DNA of 64,000 nucleotides from Clostridiales bacterium (GTDB lineage Bacteria > Bacillota > Clostridia > Lachnospirales > Lachnospiraceae): positions 1-64,000 of the forward strand of contig JAAZDK010000009.1 in NCBI GenBank assembly GCA_012512855.1, given 5' to 3'. Shown here one piece after another: positions 1-9,537 of this stretch. The translations under genes and the position numbers were made by a program. Position 1 is the first letter of the stretch, and every line of letters starts with the position of its first letter. The notes beneath the pieces were generated by a model that was not told where the DNA came from, searched no databases, and saw only the letters and a program-made list of their open reading frames with translations.

Positions 1-60
1 GTCATTATTCAGATGATTGCATGCCACCGGTAGATATTTTCTCAGCCTTAACAGTTTTAC

Positions 61-1005
61 CTATGCCAGATAAGGATTTTCAACAGTCAACACTCCGCCG
101 ACACACCCGCCGGCACAGGCAATCAATTCAATAAACTCTAGATAGTCAAATTTCTGATCCTCCAAATCCTCCAAAACCTTTATGACATTTTCTATTCCAT
201 CTGCTGCCAGATAATTATCCGTCAGTAAGCTGGATGCTTCTCCGCCCGTACTGCCCCATCCGATTCCGATGCGGCCCGATTTGCTCAGCTCCTCAACGCT
301 GTCAACAGATTTTTTCATATATGACAGCATGGTGGGATAGATATCCTTTATTGCCAGGACTCCGTTTATTTCACTATGCTCTATTCCAATAGGCACTCTT
401 GAGGCAGATACCTTGGCCGGACATGGAGAGATAAAAATAATACCGATCTCCTCTCTTGACAGGCCGGTCTTTTGCATAGCCCTGTCTTTAGCCAATGAAG
501 CGGCCAAATCAACCGGTGCGCAGATCGGTAGCAAATGCTCTATTAAGTTTGGAAAACGAATTTGAATAAGTCTTACAACCGAAGGACAGGCCGTACTTAT
601 GATAGGCCATTTTTCCTTATGCTCAGCCACATATCTTCTGGAAATTTCCGATATCAGCTCTGCTGCGGCACTCACCTCATATACTTCGTCAAAGCCCATT
701 TTCTTAAGGGCTGTAAGAACTATGTTTACGTCCTCCAGATGATTAAACTGTCCGTATAATGAAGGAGCCGGCAGGGCAACCGTATATTTGAAGCGCTTTA
801 ATATATCGGGCGTATCATAAGTAGCTTCCTTGGCATGGTGGGGACATATCCTTATGCATTCTCCGCAATCAATGCACCGCTCCTTGTTTATTACAGCCTT
901 TTTGTTCCTGACACGTATTGCCTGAGTTGGACACCGCTTTATGCAGTTTGTGCAGCCCATGCATAATTCTTCCTTCAACCATACCGAATTGTAAAACCTA
1001 TTCAT
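61..1005 (-). CDS. 4Fe-4S / [Fe] hydrogenase large-subunit C-terminal-domain protein (HydS-like putative sensory hydrogenase); reading frame continues past the TAG to the window edge
   Basis: Two CxxCxxCxxxCP ferredoxin motifs, hydrogenase-like TACPS, SPCPAK and ACAGGCVGG motifs. Confidence 0.85.
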   Translation of the reverse strand: MNRFYNSVWLKEELCMGCTNCIKRCPTQAIRVRNKKAVINKERCIDCGECIRICPHHAKEATYDTPDILKRFKYTVALPAPSLYGQFNHLEDVNIVLTALKKMGFDEVYEVSAAAELISEISRRYVAEHKEKWPIISTACPSVVRLIQIRFPNLIEHLLPICAPVDLAASLAKDRAMQKTGLSREEIGIIFISPCPAKVSASRVPIGIEHSEINGVLAIKDIYPTMLSYMKKSVDSVEELSKSGRIGIGWGSTGGEASSLLTDNYLAADGIENVIKVLEDLEDQKFDYLEFIELIACAGGCVGGVLTVENPYLA

Positions 1006-1107
1006 TATGCATCCCCCAAATCAGCCGTATATAAGCTGTCTGTAAACAATGGGTTTACTTTGAGGTTATGTTGCTACCCTGGCAGCTTACTCTTTTACGG
1101 TCACTTT

Positions 1108-1536
1108 TTATTGTATTTTTACTTTCATCGTAACGGTGGTGCCTAGACCGACAGTGCTGTCTATTTTAAGCTCGTCAGTATATTTTTTCATATTGGGCAG
1201 TCCCATTCCTGCTCCAAAGCCCAAATTGCGGATATTGTCCGGCGCTGTTGAATAGCCGGCCTGCATAGCCAGCTCGATATCCTCAATCCCAGGTCCGTGA
1301 TCCGTCAGCTTCATGTTTATTTCCTCGGGAGATATAACCACCTCTATTTCGCCGCCTCCTGCATGAATTACCATATTGATTTCACCTTCATACATGGCTA
1401 TTGCGACTTTTCTCACGATCTCCGGCGGAATACCCATTTGCTTCAAATAGCTTTTCAGGTTGCTGGATGCCTCGCCTGCTCTGGTAAAGTCATCTCCCGG
1501 AACATCATATGTCAATACTATGGAATCCTTATTCAT
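1108..1536 (-). CDS. ATP-binding protein, RsbT/anti-sigma-factor kinase-like HATPase_c
   Basis: DHGPGIEDIELA and GFGAGMGLPNMKKY motifs of GHKL ATPases. Confidence 0.85.
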   Translation of the reverse strand: MNKDSIVLTYDVPGDDFTRAGEASSNLKSYLKQMGIPPEIVRKVAIAMYEGEINMVIHAGGGEIEVVISPEEINMKLTDHGPGIEDIELAMQAGYSTAPDNIRNLGFGAGMGLPNMKKYTDELKIDSTVGLGTTVTMKVKIQ

Positions 1537-1886
1537 TTATAATCCGGGCCTCCCCGCAAACCCTTCTCATACAGCATGCCGCAGGCAGAGAACATTCTGT
1601 GGCCGGTAGAAAGAATGGTTATTCCCTTTTCCTTTGCCATTTGAATCATAGCCTCATCAGGCTGCTTGCCTCTTACCAAAACAACACAGATAATATCCAT
1701 CATCTCACAGGTACGGATCACCTGCAGATTGCATAATCCGGTGAGCAGCACCGACTGGTCCTTCATAAAGGCAAGTACATCGCTCATCATGTCGGAACCG
1801 CATGCAGAATGGACCTCTCTGTGTCCCCATTCCTCTCCAACAATATATTTTGCTCCTAATGTTTGTCTGATTTCTTCTATCGTCAT
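1533..1886 (-). CDS. DRTGG-domain protein
   Basis: Sequence pattern of small DRTGG-domain proteins found next to HydS-type hydrogenases; overlaps the next gene by 4 nt. Confidence 0.7.
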   Translation of the reverse strand: MTIEEIRQTLGAKYIVGEEWGHREVHSACGSDMMSDVLAFMKDQSVLLTGLCNLQVIRTCEMMDIICVVLVRGKQPDEAMIQMAKEKGITILSTGHRMFSACGMLYEKGLRGGPDYK

Positions 1887-2051
1887 ATATACCTCTCTCT
1901 ATAATAAATTTTTATTTTAGATTATATGAATTAAATTTAAATCTTATATAAAAATCCAGGCATTCTTCTCAGGCTGGCCTTCCGCCTGTATCTGCCGTTT
2001 ATTTAAACAGGCTTTACAATTGATCCGACAGATTGGCCTGACAGACTAAGG

Positions 2052-3386
2052 CTAAATTCCGGCGCTGAACACCTCAAAGGATGCGCTGGATACCTTCTTG
2101 GCCATTACCAGTGCCGTATTGGCATTTGCATACAGGGTCTGATACTGGACTTCACCTTTTGCAAAGGCTATTCCAATGCTGGCATACAGGCCGTTTCTGG
2201 TATGCCCATAGGGATAAAGGCCACTGATTTCAGCACACAGGCTGTCGGCTATTTCATAAGCAATTTTGTCAGAGGGCAGATCCTTTAGATATACTGCAAA
2301 TTCGCTGACTCCCGTCCTTCCTATTATATCTGTCAGCCTGAATTTGTTGCGCAGCATTTTGCCTATCTGAGCAAGCAGATTTTCTCCGCTTATGGCCTTC
2401 ATAATCTCATCAAGGCCCTTGTAATTCCTGATATCAATAAGAAGGAGGGCGCCAATGGCTTCCTTCTTTTGCTGGGCCAAAGCCTCTATAATCATTGCTT
2501 CAGCCGCTTCTTTGGTATACACCTGAGTAAGCGGATCCCGTACGGGCTCTACCTGCGATTTTAATTCTCTGGCTACCATCCGGCTGGTTGACAGCTTACC
2601 TACTACCTTGTAGGGATTTCTGTTTTCATCCAGAATAATTGAAGCGTAGCAGGTATACCAGCTGTAGCCTCCATCCTTGGTCAGGATCCTGACCTCAAAA
2701 CGAACCTGCTTTCTGCCGCTCATCAGGCTGGTGTACATTTCAGCGACGGCGGAACGCTCATCAGCATGTATCTTGTTTGTTTTGCCCAGCTTATTACGAA
2801 ACCCTGTGATTACAGGATTGCCTCCTGTTATTTCACGGAACTGCTCTGTAAATGTCAGAGTATCGGTTGCTATTTCATACTCAAAGAATAAATCCTTGGA
2901 AAGCTCCGCAATTACCCTCTGATAATCATTCTTTTGCTCCAGCTTCTTATATTCCACCATAAGAGCGGTAATGTCGGTTGCAATGCAGGCGTAAACAGGT
3001 ACGCTTTTTGTTCCTGACTGATAGACCTCATCCGTCCTGTTTCCATTTATAAGAATCCATTTCATACTTCCATCCTGCTGAAGGCTTCTGAAATTGATAC
3101 TCAGACCATTATCCTTACGACTCTTCTGTGTTGCTATCTGATGGGTCACATAAATAATATCAGCCGAATAAACCATGCGGAGCAAGCTTTCAGGCTTTTT
3201 GCCTCCCGATTTGTCAGCTACGGTTCTGATCATTTGAATGAAATTGTCCGTCGCATACAGTATGGTCATCACATCATCAAGTGCCAGCTTTGCTATACCT
3301 CCTGGCACGGTTTGCAGCAAATTATCCGGTACTAAACTGTTTAGCTCTGTCATACTATCACCCTTCTGTTGCAGCTTTATACTCAT
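2052..3386 (-). CDS. PAS-domain protein with degenerate GGDEF domain
   Basis: PAS-like region, then DPLTQVYTKEA...FRLTDIIGRTGVSEFAVYL; signature is GVSEF rather than GGDEF. Confidence 0.85.
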   Translation of the reverse strand: MSIKLQQKGDSMTELNSLVPDNLLQTVPGGIAKLALDDVMTILYATDNFIQMIRTVADKSGGKKPESLLRMVYSADIIYVTHQIATQKSRKDNGLSINFRSLQQDGSMKWILINGNRTDEVYQSGTKSVPVYACIATDITALMVEYKKLEQKNDYQRVIAELSKDLFFEYEIATDTLTFTEQFREITGGNPVITGFRNKLGKTNKIHADERSAVAEMYTSLMSGRKQVRFEVRILTKDGGYSWYTCYASIILDENRNPYKVVGKLSTSRMVARELKSQVEPVRDPLTQVYTKEAAEAMIIEALAQQKKEAIGALLLIDIRNYKGLDEIMKAISGENLLAQIGKMLRNKFRLTDIIGRTGVSEFAVYLKDLPSDKIAYEIADSLCAEISGLYPYGHTRNGLYASIGIAFAKGEVQYQTLYANANTALVMAKKVSSASFEVFSAGI

Positions 3387-3990
3387 CTGTGAATAAACGA
3401 ACCAAGCCTTTTAAACTTACCCCCAGCATCTGCTAAAACGTATACGATATTGCGTATTTTACATATTCAAGTCAAGGCATAGTCCTTCTTGTAATTATAT
3501 GTAGTTATGCCAGGATTATAAGCAGGATATTGAGCTATACTTATTTATTTATTATTTATTTAATTATAATATATTGCTCCTTCAAATTCAATCTGCTATC
3601 TTGTCAGTCCATCAATCTTGTTGTTTTCTGTCGATTTTGGATACATTTCTATGAGGTTTTTCATATTGTCCACTGTTATCCATAATCTCCGGATATTAGT
3701 CACCCGGCGGCTTTTTCCGGCAAGCCGGCTGCCTCGGCAGGATCGAACCGTACTAATATTTGCATAAATTTGTTCTGCAATTTTGATGAAATATGTATAT
3801 CATTTCCATTTCGGCGCTTGTAGGTTTTATAGAATTTTATTGGTGGTTTTGACGGTATTTATACATCTTGCATATAAGAAGCTTTTCTTTTACCTGCATT
3901 GTTGTATATAATTTTTGTAGATTTTTTAACATTCTCATGATATAATATGAGTGTTTATGGCGACACGATTTTATTCAAGGAGGTTTAATA

Positions 3991-4482
3991 ATGGGATCGC
4001 AGAAAACTACTGTTCCCTTTAAAGGAACAAAAGAGCAGGAAGCAGCTCTTTTAAAGGTTATAGCCGATCATAAGAACGAGAAGGGTGCCCTGATGCCCAT
4101 ATTGCAGAAAGCACAGGAAATCTACGGCTATCTTCCAATAGAGGTTCAGACCATTATTTCTGATGAATTAAATATACCATTGGAAAAGATTTATGGTGTT
4201 GTAACCTTCTACTCACAGTTTGCTCTTAATCCCAAGGGCAAATACCGCATTTCAGTATGTCTGGGAACCGCCTGTTATGTTAAAGGTGCCGGAGATCTCT
4301 TCAATAAGCTGCAGGAGCTTCTGGGAATTGAGGATGGCGGATGCACTCCAGACGGCAAGTTCTCACTGGAATCCTGCCGTTGCATAGGTGCCTGCGGACT
4401 TGCACCTGTACTTACAATCAATGAAGATGTTTATGGCAAATTAACTGTTGACGAGCTTGAATCCATACTGGCGAAGTATTAA
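3991..4482 (+). CDS. NuoE-like [2Fe-2S] subunit of NAD-dependent electron-bifurcating [FeFe]-hydrogenase
   Basis: GTACYVKGA...CRCIGACGLAP Cys pattern; start of hydrogenase operon; RBS aaggagg. Confidence 0.92.
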   Translation: MGSQKTTVPFKGTKEQEAALLKVIADHKNEKGALMPILQKAQEIYGYLPIEVQTIISDELNIPLEKIYGVVTFYSQFALNPKGKYRISVCLGTACYVKGAGDLFNKLQELLGIEDGGCTPDGKFSLESCRCIGACGLAPVLTINEDVYGKLTVDELESILAKY

Positions 4483-4486
4483 TGCC

Positions 4487-5044
4487 ATGCTGCAGGAATT
4501 ATCTCTCAATGTACTGGATATTGTAAGCAATTCCATCCGTGCAGGAGCCAACCTGATTGAAATAACTGTTGAAGTAGACCGGGAAAGAGATAGCCTTACG
4601 ATTGAGATAAATGATAATGGCTGCGGCATGACAAAGGAACAGCTGGCCATGGTGGAGGATCCGTTCTATACAACACGTACTACCAGAAAAATTGGTCTCG
4701 GTGTTCCATTCTTTAAAATGGCGGCACTGGGTACCGGCGGAAGCTTTCACATAAGCTCTGCTCCCAAAGCAGGTACTAAGGTAAGCGCATCATTTATACT
4801 TAGCCATATAGACCGGATGCCTCTTGGCGATATCAACAGTACCATCCACACACTGATAACAATGAACACGCAGATTGACTTTGTTTATACTTACAAATTT
4901 GACAATAAGCAATTTGTACTGGATACCAGACAGTTTAGAGAAATCCTGGGCGATATTCCGCTGGATAATCCGGAAGTATCTGCTTATATCAAGGAATATC
5001 TTGAAGAAAACAAGAACGGGACGGATGACGGCTATCAGATATGA
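4487..5044 (+). CDS. HATPase_c ATP-binding protein within hydrogenase operon
   Basis: LDIVSNSIRAGA...INDNGCGM motifs; start chosen at ATG 4487 (MLQELSLNV), just after NuoE-like stop. Confidence 0.85.
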   Translation: MLQELSLNVLDIVSNSIRAGANLIEITVEVDRERDSLTIEINDNGCGMTKEQLAMVEDPFYTTRTTRKIGLGVPFFKMAALGTGGSFHISSAPKAGTKVSASFILSHIDRMPLGDINSTIHTLITMNTQIDFVYTYKFDNKQFVLDTRQFREILGDIPLDNPEVSAYIKEYLEENKNGTDDGYQI

Positions 5045-5131
5045 TTGACAGTTCAACTTATAGCTTGACATAAACATAGATAGCATTAATACCTAAAATA
5101 TTCGATTTTTATATTAATAGGAGGATTTGGC

Positions 5132-5503
5132 ATGAAATCTCTAGAAGAGCTTAAAGCAATCAGAGAAAAGATGCAGGGTCAGATTGGTTTGCGCAGCGAA
5201 TCCAGTGAAAAGACCCGTGTAGTCGTAGGTATGGCAACCTGCGGAATTGCAAGCGGAGCAAGACCTGTTCTTAATGCTCTTTCCGATGCTGTACAATCAA
5301 AGGGACTCAGCAATGTCCAGGTGACCATGACCGGATGTATCGGCTTGTGCCAATACGAGCCAATCGTTGAGGTATTTGAGCCTGGTAAAGATAAAGTGAC
5401 TTATGTAAAGATGACACCTGAGAAGGCGCTTGAAGTTGTTGACCAGCATTTAATCCGTGGTCAGGTAGTAAGCAAATATACGATTGCCGAAGTACTCGGC
5501 TAA
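5132..5503 (+). CDS. Thioredoxin-like [2Fe-2S] ferredoxin
   Basis: CGIASGARPVLNAL...TGCIGLCQYEP; RBS aggagg. Confidence 0.9.
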   Translation: MKSLEELKAIREKMQGQIGLRSESSEKTRVVVGMATCGIASGARPVLNALSDAVQSKGLSNVQVTMTGCIGLCQYEPIVEVFEPGKDKVTYVKMTPEKALEVVDQHLIRGQVVSKYTIAEVLG

Positions 5504-5521
5504 TCCAAAGGAGGACACAAT

Positions 5522-7309
5522 ATGTATCGTTCACATGTTTTAGTTTGCGGTGGTACCGGGTGTACTTCCTCTGGAAGTGCCAAGATTATAGAGACACTGC
5601 AGGCAGAAATCAAGAAGAATGGTCTTAAAGACGAAGTGGCTGTGGTACAGACAGGTTGTCACGGTCTCTGCGCATTGGGACCCATCATAGTGGTATATCC
5701 TGAAGCAACCTTCTATACCCTGATTAAGCCTGAGGATATTCCTGAAATAGTATCTGAGCATTTGGTAAAGGGACGCGTAGTTGAGCGTCTGGTATATAAA
5801 GAAGAGACTAAGGATAAGGGAACCATTTCCCTCAATGACACCGACTTCTATAAAAAACAGCACAGAATTGCCCTTCGCAACTGCGGTGTTATCAATCCTG
5901 AGAATATTGATGAGTATATCGCTACAGGCGGTTATGAGGCACTTGGCAAGGTGCTCACAGAGTATACACCTGAGCAGGTTATACAGATAGTTATGGACAG
6001 CGGACTCAGAGGCCGTGGAGGCGGCGGTTTCTCAACAGGCTTAAAGTGGAAGCTCGCCAGGGCAAATGAGGCTGATCAGAAATACGTATGCTGTAATGCA
6101 GACGAAGGTGACCCGGGTGCATTCATGGATCGTTCCATTCTGGAAGGCGATCCGCACGTTGTACTTGAGGCCATGGCTATCGCCGGTTATGCAATCGGCG
6201 CAAACCAGGGTTACATCTATGTTCGTGCCGAATATCCTATCGCAGTTGAGCGCTTGAAGATAGCTATAGCTCAGGCAAGGGAATACGGCTTGCTGGGCAA
6301 GAACATATTCAATACAGGATTTGATTTTGATATAGATTTAAGACTTGGTGCAGGTGCTTTCGTATGTGGTGAGGAAACAGCTCTTATGACCTCCATCGAA
6401 GGCAACCGTGGCGAACCTCGTCCACGTCCTCCGTTCCCTGCACAAAAGGGACTGTACCAGAAGCCAACCTTACTTAACAACGTTGAGACCTATGCAAACA
6501 TACCTCAGATAATCCTCAACGGTCCTGAATGGTTCGCATCCATGGGTACTGAGAAATCAAAGGGAACCAAGGTATTTGCCCTTGGAGGTAAGGTAAGAAA
6601 TACAGGTCTTGTTGAAATTCCTATGGGAACTACCCTTCGTGAGGTTATCGAGGATATCGGCGGCGGCATTCCTAACGGCAAGAAGTTCAAGGCAGCCCAG
6701 ACAGGCGGTCCGTCCGGCGGATGCATTCCTGTAGAGCATTATGATGTTCCTATAGATTACGACAACTTAATCCAGATCGGGTCAATGATGGGCTCCGGCG
6801 GTCTTATAGTTATGGATGAAGACAACTGCATGGTTGATATCGCCAAGTTCTTCCTGGGCTTTACCGTTGATGAATCCTGCGGTAAATGTACACCATGCCG
6901 TATCGGTACCAAGCGTCTTTATGAATTGCTTGACAAGATTACAAACGGCCAGGGAACTATGGAAGATCTCGACAAGCTGGAGGAGCTTTGCTACTACATC
7001 AAGGAAAATGCTCTCTGCGGTCTCGGTCAGACTGCTCCTAACCCGGTATTGTCAACCCTGAATTACTTCAAGGATGAGTATAAAGCTCATGTTCTGGAAA
7101 GAAGATGTCCTGCAGGCGTATGTAAGGCCCTGTTGTCTTATGTAATTGATCCGGTATTATGTAAGGGCTGTACGATGTGTTCAAGAGTTTGTCCTAACGG
7201 AGCAATTTCGGGTAAGGTTAAGGAAGCTCATGTTATTGATCAAAGCAAATGTATCAAATGCGGCGCTTGTATGGAGAAATGTAAATTTGGTGCTATCTCC
7301 AAGAAGTAA
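5522..7309 (+). CDS. NuoF-like flavoprotein subunit of NAD(P)-dependent [FeFe]-hydrogenase
   Basis: GLRGRGGGGFSTGLKW, ESCGKCTPCRIG, C-terminal 2x[4Fe-4S]. Confidence 0.95.
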   Translation: MYRSHVLVCGGTGCTSSGSAKIIETLQAEIKKNGLKDEVAVVQTGCHGLCALGPIIVVYPEATFYTLIKPEDIPEIVSEHLVKGRVVERLVYKEETKDKGTISLNDTDFYKKQHRIALRNCGVINPENIDEYIATGGYEALGKVLTEYTPEQVIQIVMDSGLRGRGGGGFSTGLKWKLARANEADQKYVCCNADEGDPGAFMDRSILEGDPHVVLEAMAIAGYAIGANQGYIYVRAEYPIAVERLKIAIAQAREYGLLGKNIFNTGFDFDIDLRLGAGAFVCGEETALMTSIEGNRGEPRPRPPFPAQKGLYQKPTLLNNVETYANIPQIILNGPEWFASMGTEKSKGTKVFALGGKVRNTGLVEIPMGTTLREVIEDIGGGIPNGKKFKAAQTGGPSGGCIPVEHYDVPIDYDNLIQIGSMMGSGGLIVMDEDNCMVDIAKFFLGFTVDESCGKCTPCRIGTKRLYELLDKITNGQGTMEDLDKLEELCYYIKENALCGLGQTAPNPVLSTLNYFKDEYKAHVLERRCPAGVCKALLSYVIDPVLCKGCTMCSRVCPNGAISGKVKEAHVIDQSKCIKCGACMEKCKFGAISKK

Positions 7310-7390
7310 TGACTTGGCAGCGTAAACCTGTATCCACGCAAAAGAAGCTGTTAAGTACCCTTTCAAGTAAATTTTAAATGGAGGTTAAAA

Positions 7391-9139
7391 ATGGAAACTG
7401 TTAATATAAAAATAAATGGCATGCCTGTTAAGGCACCTGTAGGTTCAACCATTTTAGAAGCCGCAAAGCTTGCCAACATTGATATCCCTACTCTTTGCTT
7501 CCTGAAGGATATCAATGAGATAGGTGCTTGCCGTATCTGTGTTGTTGAAGTCAAAGGTGCGAGAAGCTTAGTAGCTGCCTGCGTATACCCTGTATCCGAG
7601 GGTATGGAGATTACAACCAATTCTCCTAAGGTAATAGCTTCCCGTAAGAATACCCTTGAGCTTATATTATCAGATCATGACAGAAAGTGCTTATCCTGCG
7701 CACGTAGCACCAACTGTGAATTGCAGAAGCTTTGCAATGACTTAAAGGTTGATGACGAAAATGCATACGAGGGAGAGCGCAATCATTATGAAATAGATGA
7801 TTCTGCGGCTCATATGATCCGTGACAATAATAAATGTATTCTTTGCAGACGCTGCGTAGCAGTCTGCGATAAGGTTCAGGGTATCGGCGTTATCGGTGCA
7901 AATGATCGTGGTTTTGACACCAATATCTCCTGCGCCTTCGATATGGGCCTTGCCGATACCAGCTGTGTATCCTGCGGACAGTGTATAGTTGTATGTCCCA
8001 CAGGTGCATTGCAGGAGAAGGATTATACCGATGAAGTATTCAAGGCGCTTAATGATCCCGATAAGTATGTAATCGTTCAGACAGCTCCGGCTGTTCGTGC
8101 CGCCCTGGGTGAGGAGTTCGGTCTTCCTATCGGCACAAACGTAGAGGGCAAGATGGTTGCAGCTCTGCGTCGTCTGGGCTTCAAGAAGGTATTCGATACC
8201 GACTTTGCAGCCGATTTGACAATCATGGAGGAGGCAACAGAACTACTTGACCGTATTAAAAACGGTGGTACATTGCCTTTGATCACCTCCTGCTCACCTG
8301 GCTGGATTAAATATTGCGAGCATTACTATCCTGATATGCTGGATCATCTTTCCAGCTGCAAATCACCTCAGCAGATGTTCGGTGCAATAGCAAAAACCTA
8401 TTTTGCACAGAAGAACAACATAGATCCTGAAAAGATTGTTATGGTCAGCGTAATGCCTTGTACTGCAAAGAAATTTGAGATAGGCAGAGACAATCAGAAC
8501 GCTGCAGGTGTTCCTGATGTTGATATATCTATTACAACAAGAGAGCTGGCAAAAATGATTAACCGTGTTGGCATCAACTTCTTAGCACTTCCTGATGAGA
8601 GCTTTGATGATCCTTTGGGTGAATCAACCGGAGCAGCCGTTATCTTCGGTGCTACAGGCGGCGTTATGGAAGCAGCCTTAAGAACAGCTGTTGAGTTCCT
8701 GACCGGCGAGGAGCTTGAGAAGCTCGACTTCGTAGAGGTTAGAGGAACAAAGGGCATTAAGGAAGCAACCTATAATGTTGCGGGAATGGATATTAATGTA
8801 GCAGTAGCTTCCGGTCTGTCCAATGCCAGAAAGCTTCTTGATGATGTAAAAGCCGGAAAGGCCAACTATCATTTCATTGAAATCATGGCTTGCCCCGGCG
8901 GTTGTGTAAATGGCGGAGGTCAGCCTCATCAGCCGGCATCAGTAAGAAACTTTACAGATATAAGAGCTCTTCGTGCAAATGCTCTGTATCAGCAGGATGT
9001 TGAGATGAAGGTAAGGAAGTCCCATAAGAATCCTTCCATACAGAAGCTCTATGACGAATTCCTTGAGAAGCCCGGCAGCCATAAGGCACATCATCTGCTG
9101 CATACATCATATGTAAAGAGAACTGTAAATAAGCACTAA
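7391..9139 (+). CDS. hydA: NADH-dependent [FeFe]-hydrogenase catalytic subunit
   Basis: H-cluster motifs TSCSPGWIKYCE, MPCTAKKFE, MACPGGCVNGGGQP; N-terminal [2Fe-2S] and [4Fe-4S] domains. Confidence 0.95.
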   Translation: METVNIKINGMPVKAPVGSTILEAAKLANIDIPTLCFLKDINEIGACRICVVEVKGARSLVAACVYPVSEGMEITTNSPKVIASRKNTLELILSDHDRKCLSCARSTNCELQKLCNDLKVDDENAYEGERNHYEIDDSAAHMIRDNNKCILCRRCVAVCDKVQGIGVIGANDRGFDTNISCAFDMGLADTSCVSCGQCIVVCPTGALQEKDYTDEVFKALNDPDKYVIVQTAPAVRAALGEEFGLPIGTNVEGKMVAALRRLGFKKVFDTDFAADLTIMEEATELLDRIKNGGTLPLITSCSPGWIKYCEHYYPDMLDHLSSCKSPQQMFGAIAKTYFAQKNNIDPEKIVMVSVMPCTAKKFEIGRDNQNAAGVPDVDISITTRELAKMINRVGINFLALPDESFDDPLGESTGAAVIFGATGGVMEAALRTAVEFLTGEELEKLDFVEVRGTKGIKEATYNVAGMDINVAVASGLSNARKLLDDVKAGKANYHFIEIMACPGGCVNGGGQPHQPASVRNFTDIRALRANALYQQDVEMKVRKSHKNPSIQKLYDEFLEKPGSHKAHHLLHTSYVKRTVNKH

Positions 9140-9168
9140 TTTTAGCATATGATCCTATAATGAAAGAA

Positions 9169-9201
9169 ACGCATCGTCGAATCAGCGGCGGTGCGTTTTT
9201 T
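9169..9201 (+). terminator. Rho-independent terminator after hydA
   Basis: AACGCATCGTCG-aatcag-CGGCGGTGCGTT followed by T run; two G-U pairs. Confidence 0.8.
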
Positions 9202-9266
9202 ATCCGTATGGATTGCCATCTGTATAGATTAGTAACTTAACTGCTAAGCAATACTTCATATTACTT

Positions 9267-9396
9267 CATTAATACTTCTTCAGACTTCGTTAATATATTT
9301 TCTATCTTTGTTAATACTTTTTCTATCTTTGTTAACGCTTTTACTAACCTTGTTAACTCTTATACAGTCTTTGTTAATAAAATTACTTTTGTTGAC
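9267..9396. repeat. Degenerate 21-bp tandem repeat array, unit approximately TTAAT-ACTTTTTCTATCTTTG
   Basis: 7-mers at 9267, 9288, 9309, 9330, 9351, 9372 (exact 21-bp steps) and 9390 (18-bp step). Confidence 0.9.
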
Positions 9397-9421
9397 AAAA
9401 CAAACCATCCCTCAATATACT
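9392..9421 (+). promoter_or_regulatory. Putative sigma-A promoter (TTGACA-18-TATACT) overlapped by CCTCAA/TTGAGG inverted repeat
   Basis: Consensus -35 and -10; the last TTGAC repeat forms the -35. Confidence 0.6.
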
Positions 9422-9537
9422 TGAATTGAGGAGATAATTCAGTTTTCAATGCTTTTCAATTATTGCCTCCCTTATTACCCTTATATCCTAATAATTATAC
9501 TCATCGAAAAGCTTATCATCAGGAAGGAGTGTATATT

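Noticed and set aside
3725-3770. tRNA-like T-loop (GGTTCGATCC on the minus strand)
   Set aside because: Flanking bases do not form a 5-bp T stem and no acceptor/anticodon arms fit; not a tRNA.
3680-3780. c-di-GMP riboswitch upstream of the GGDEF gene
   Set aside because: Structure is present but the conserved GEMM-I/II core sequences are not recognisable by eye; kept only as an unclassified structured element.
9267-9396. CRISPR array
   Set aside because: Repeats are 21-bp end-to-end and degenerate with no unique spacers; no cas genes nearby.
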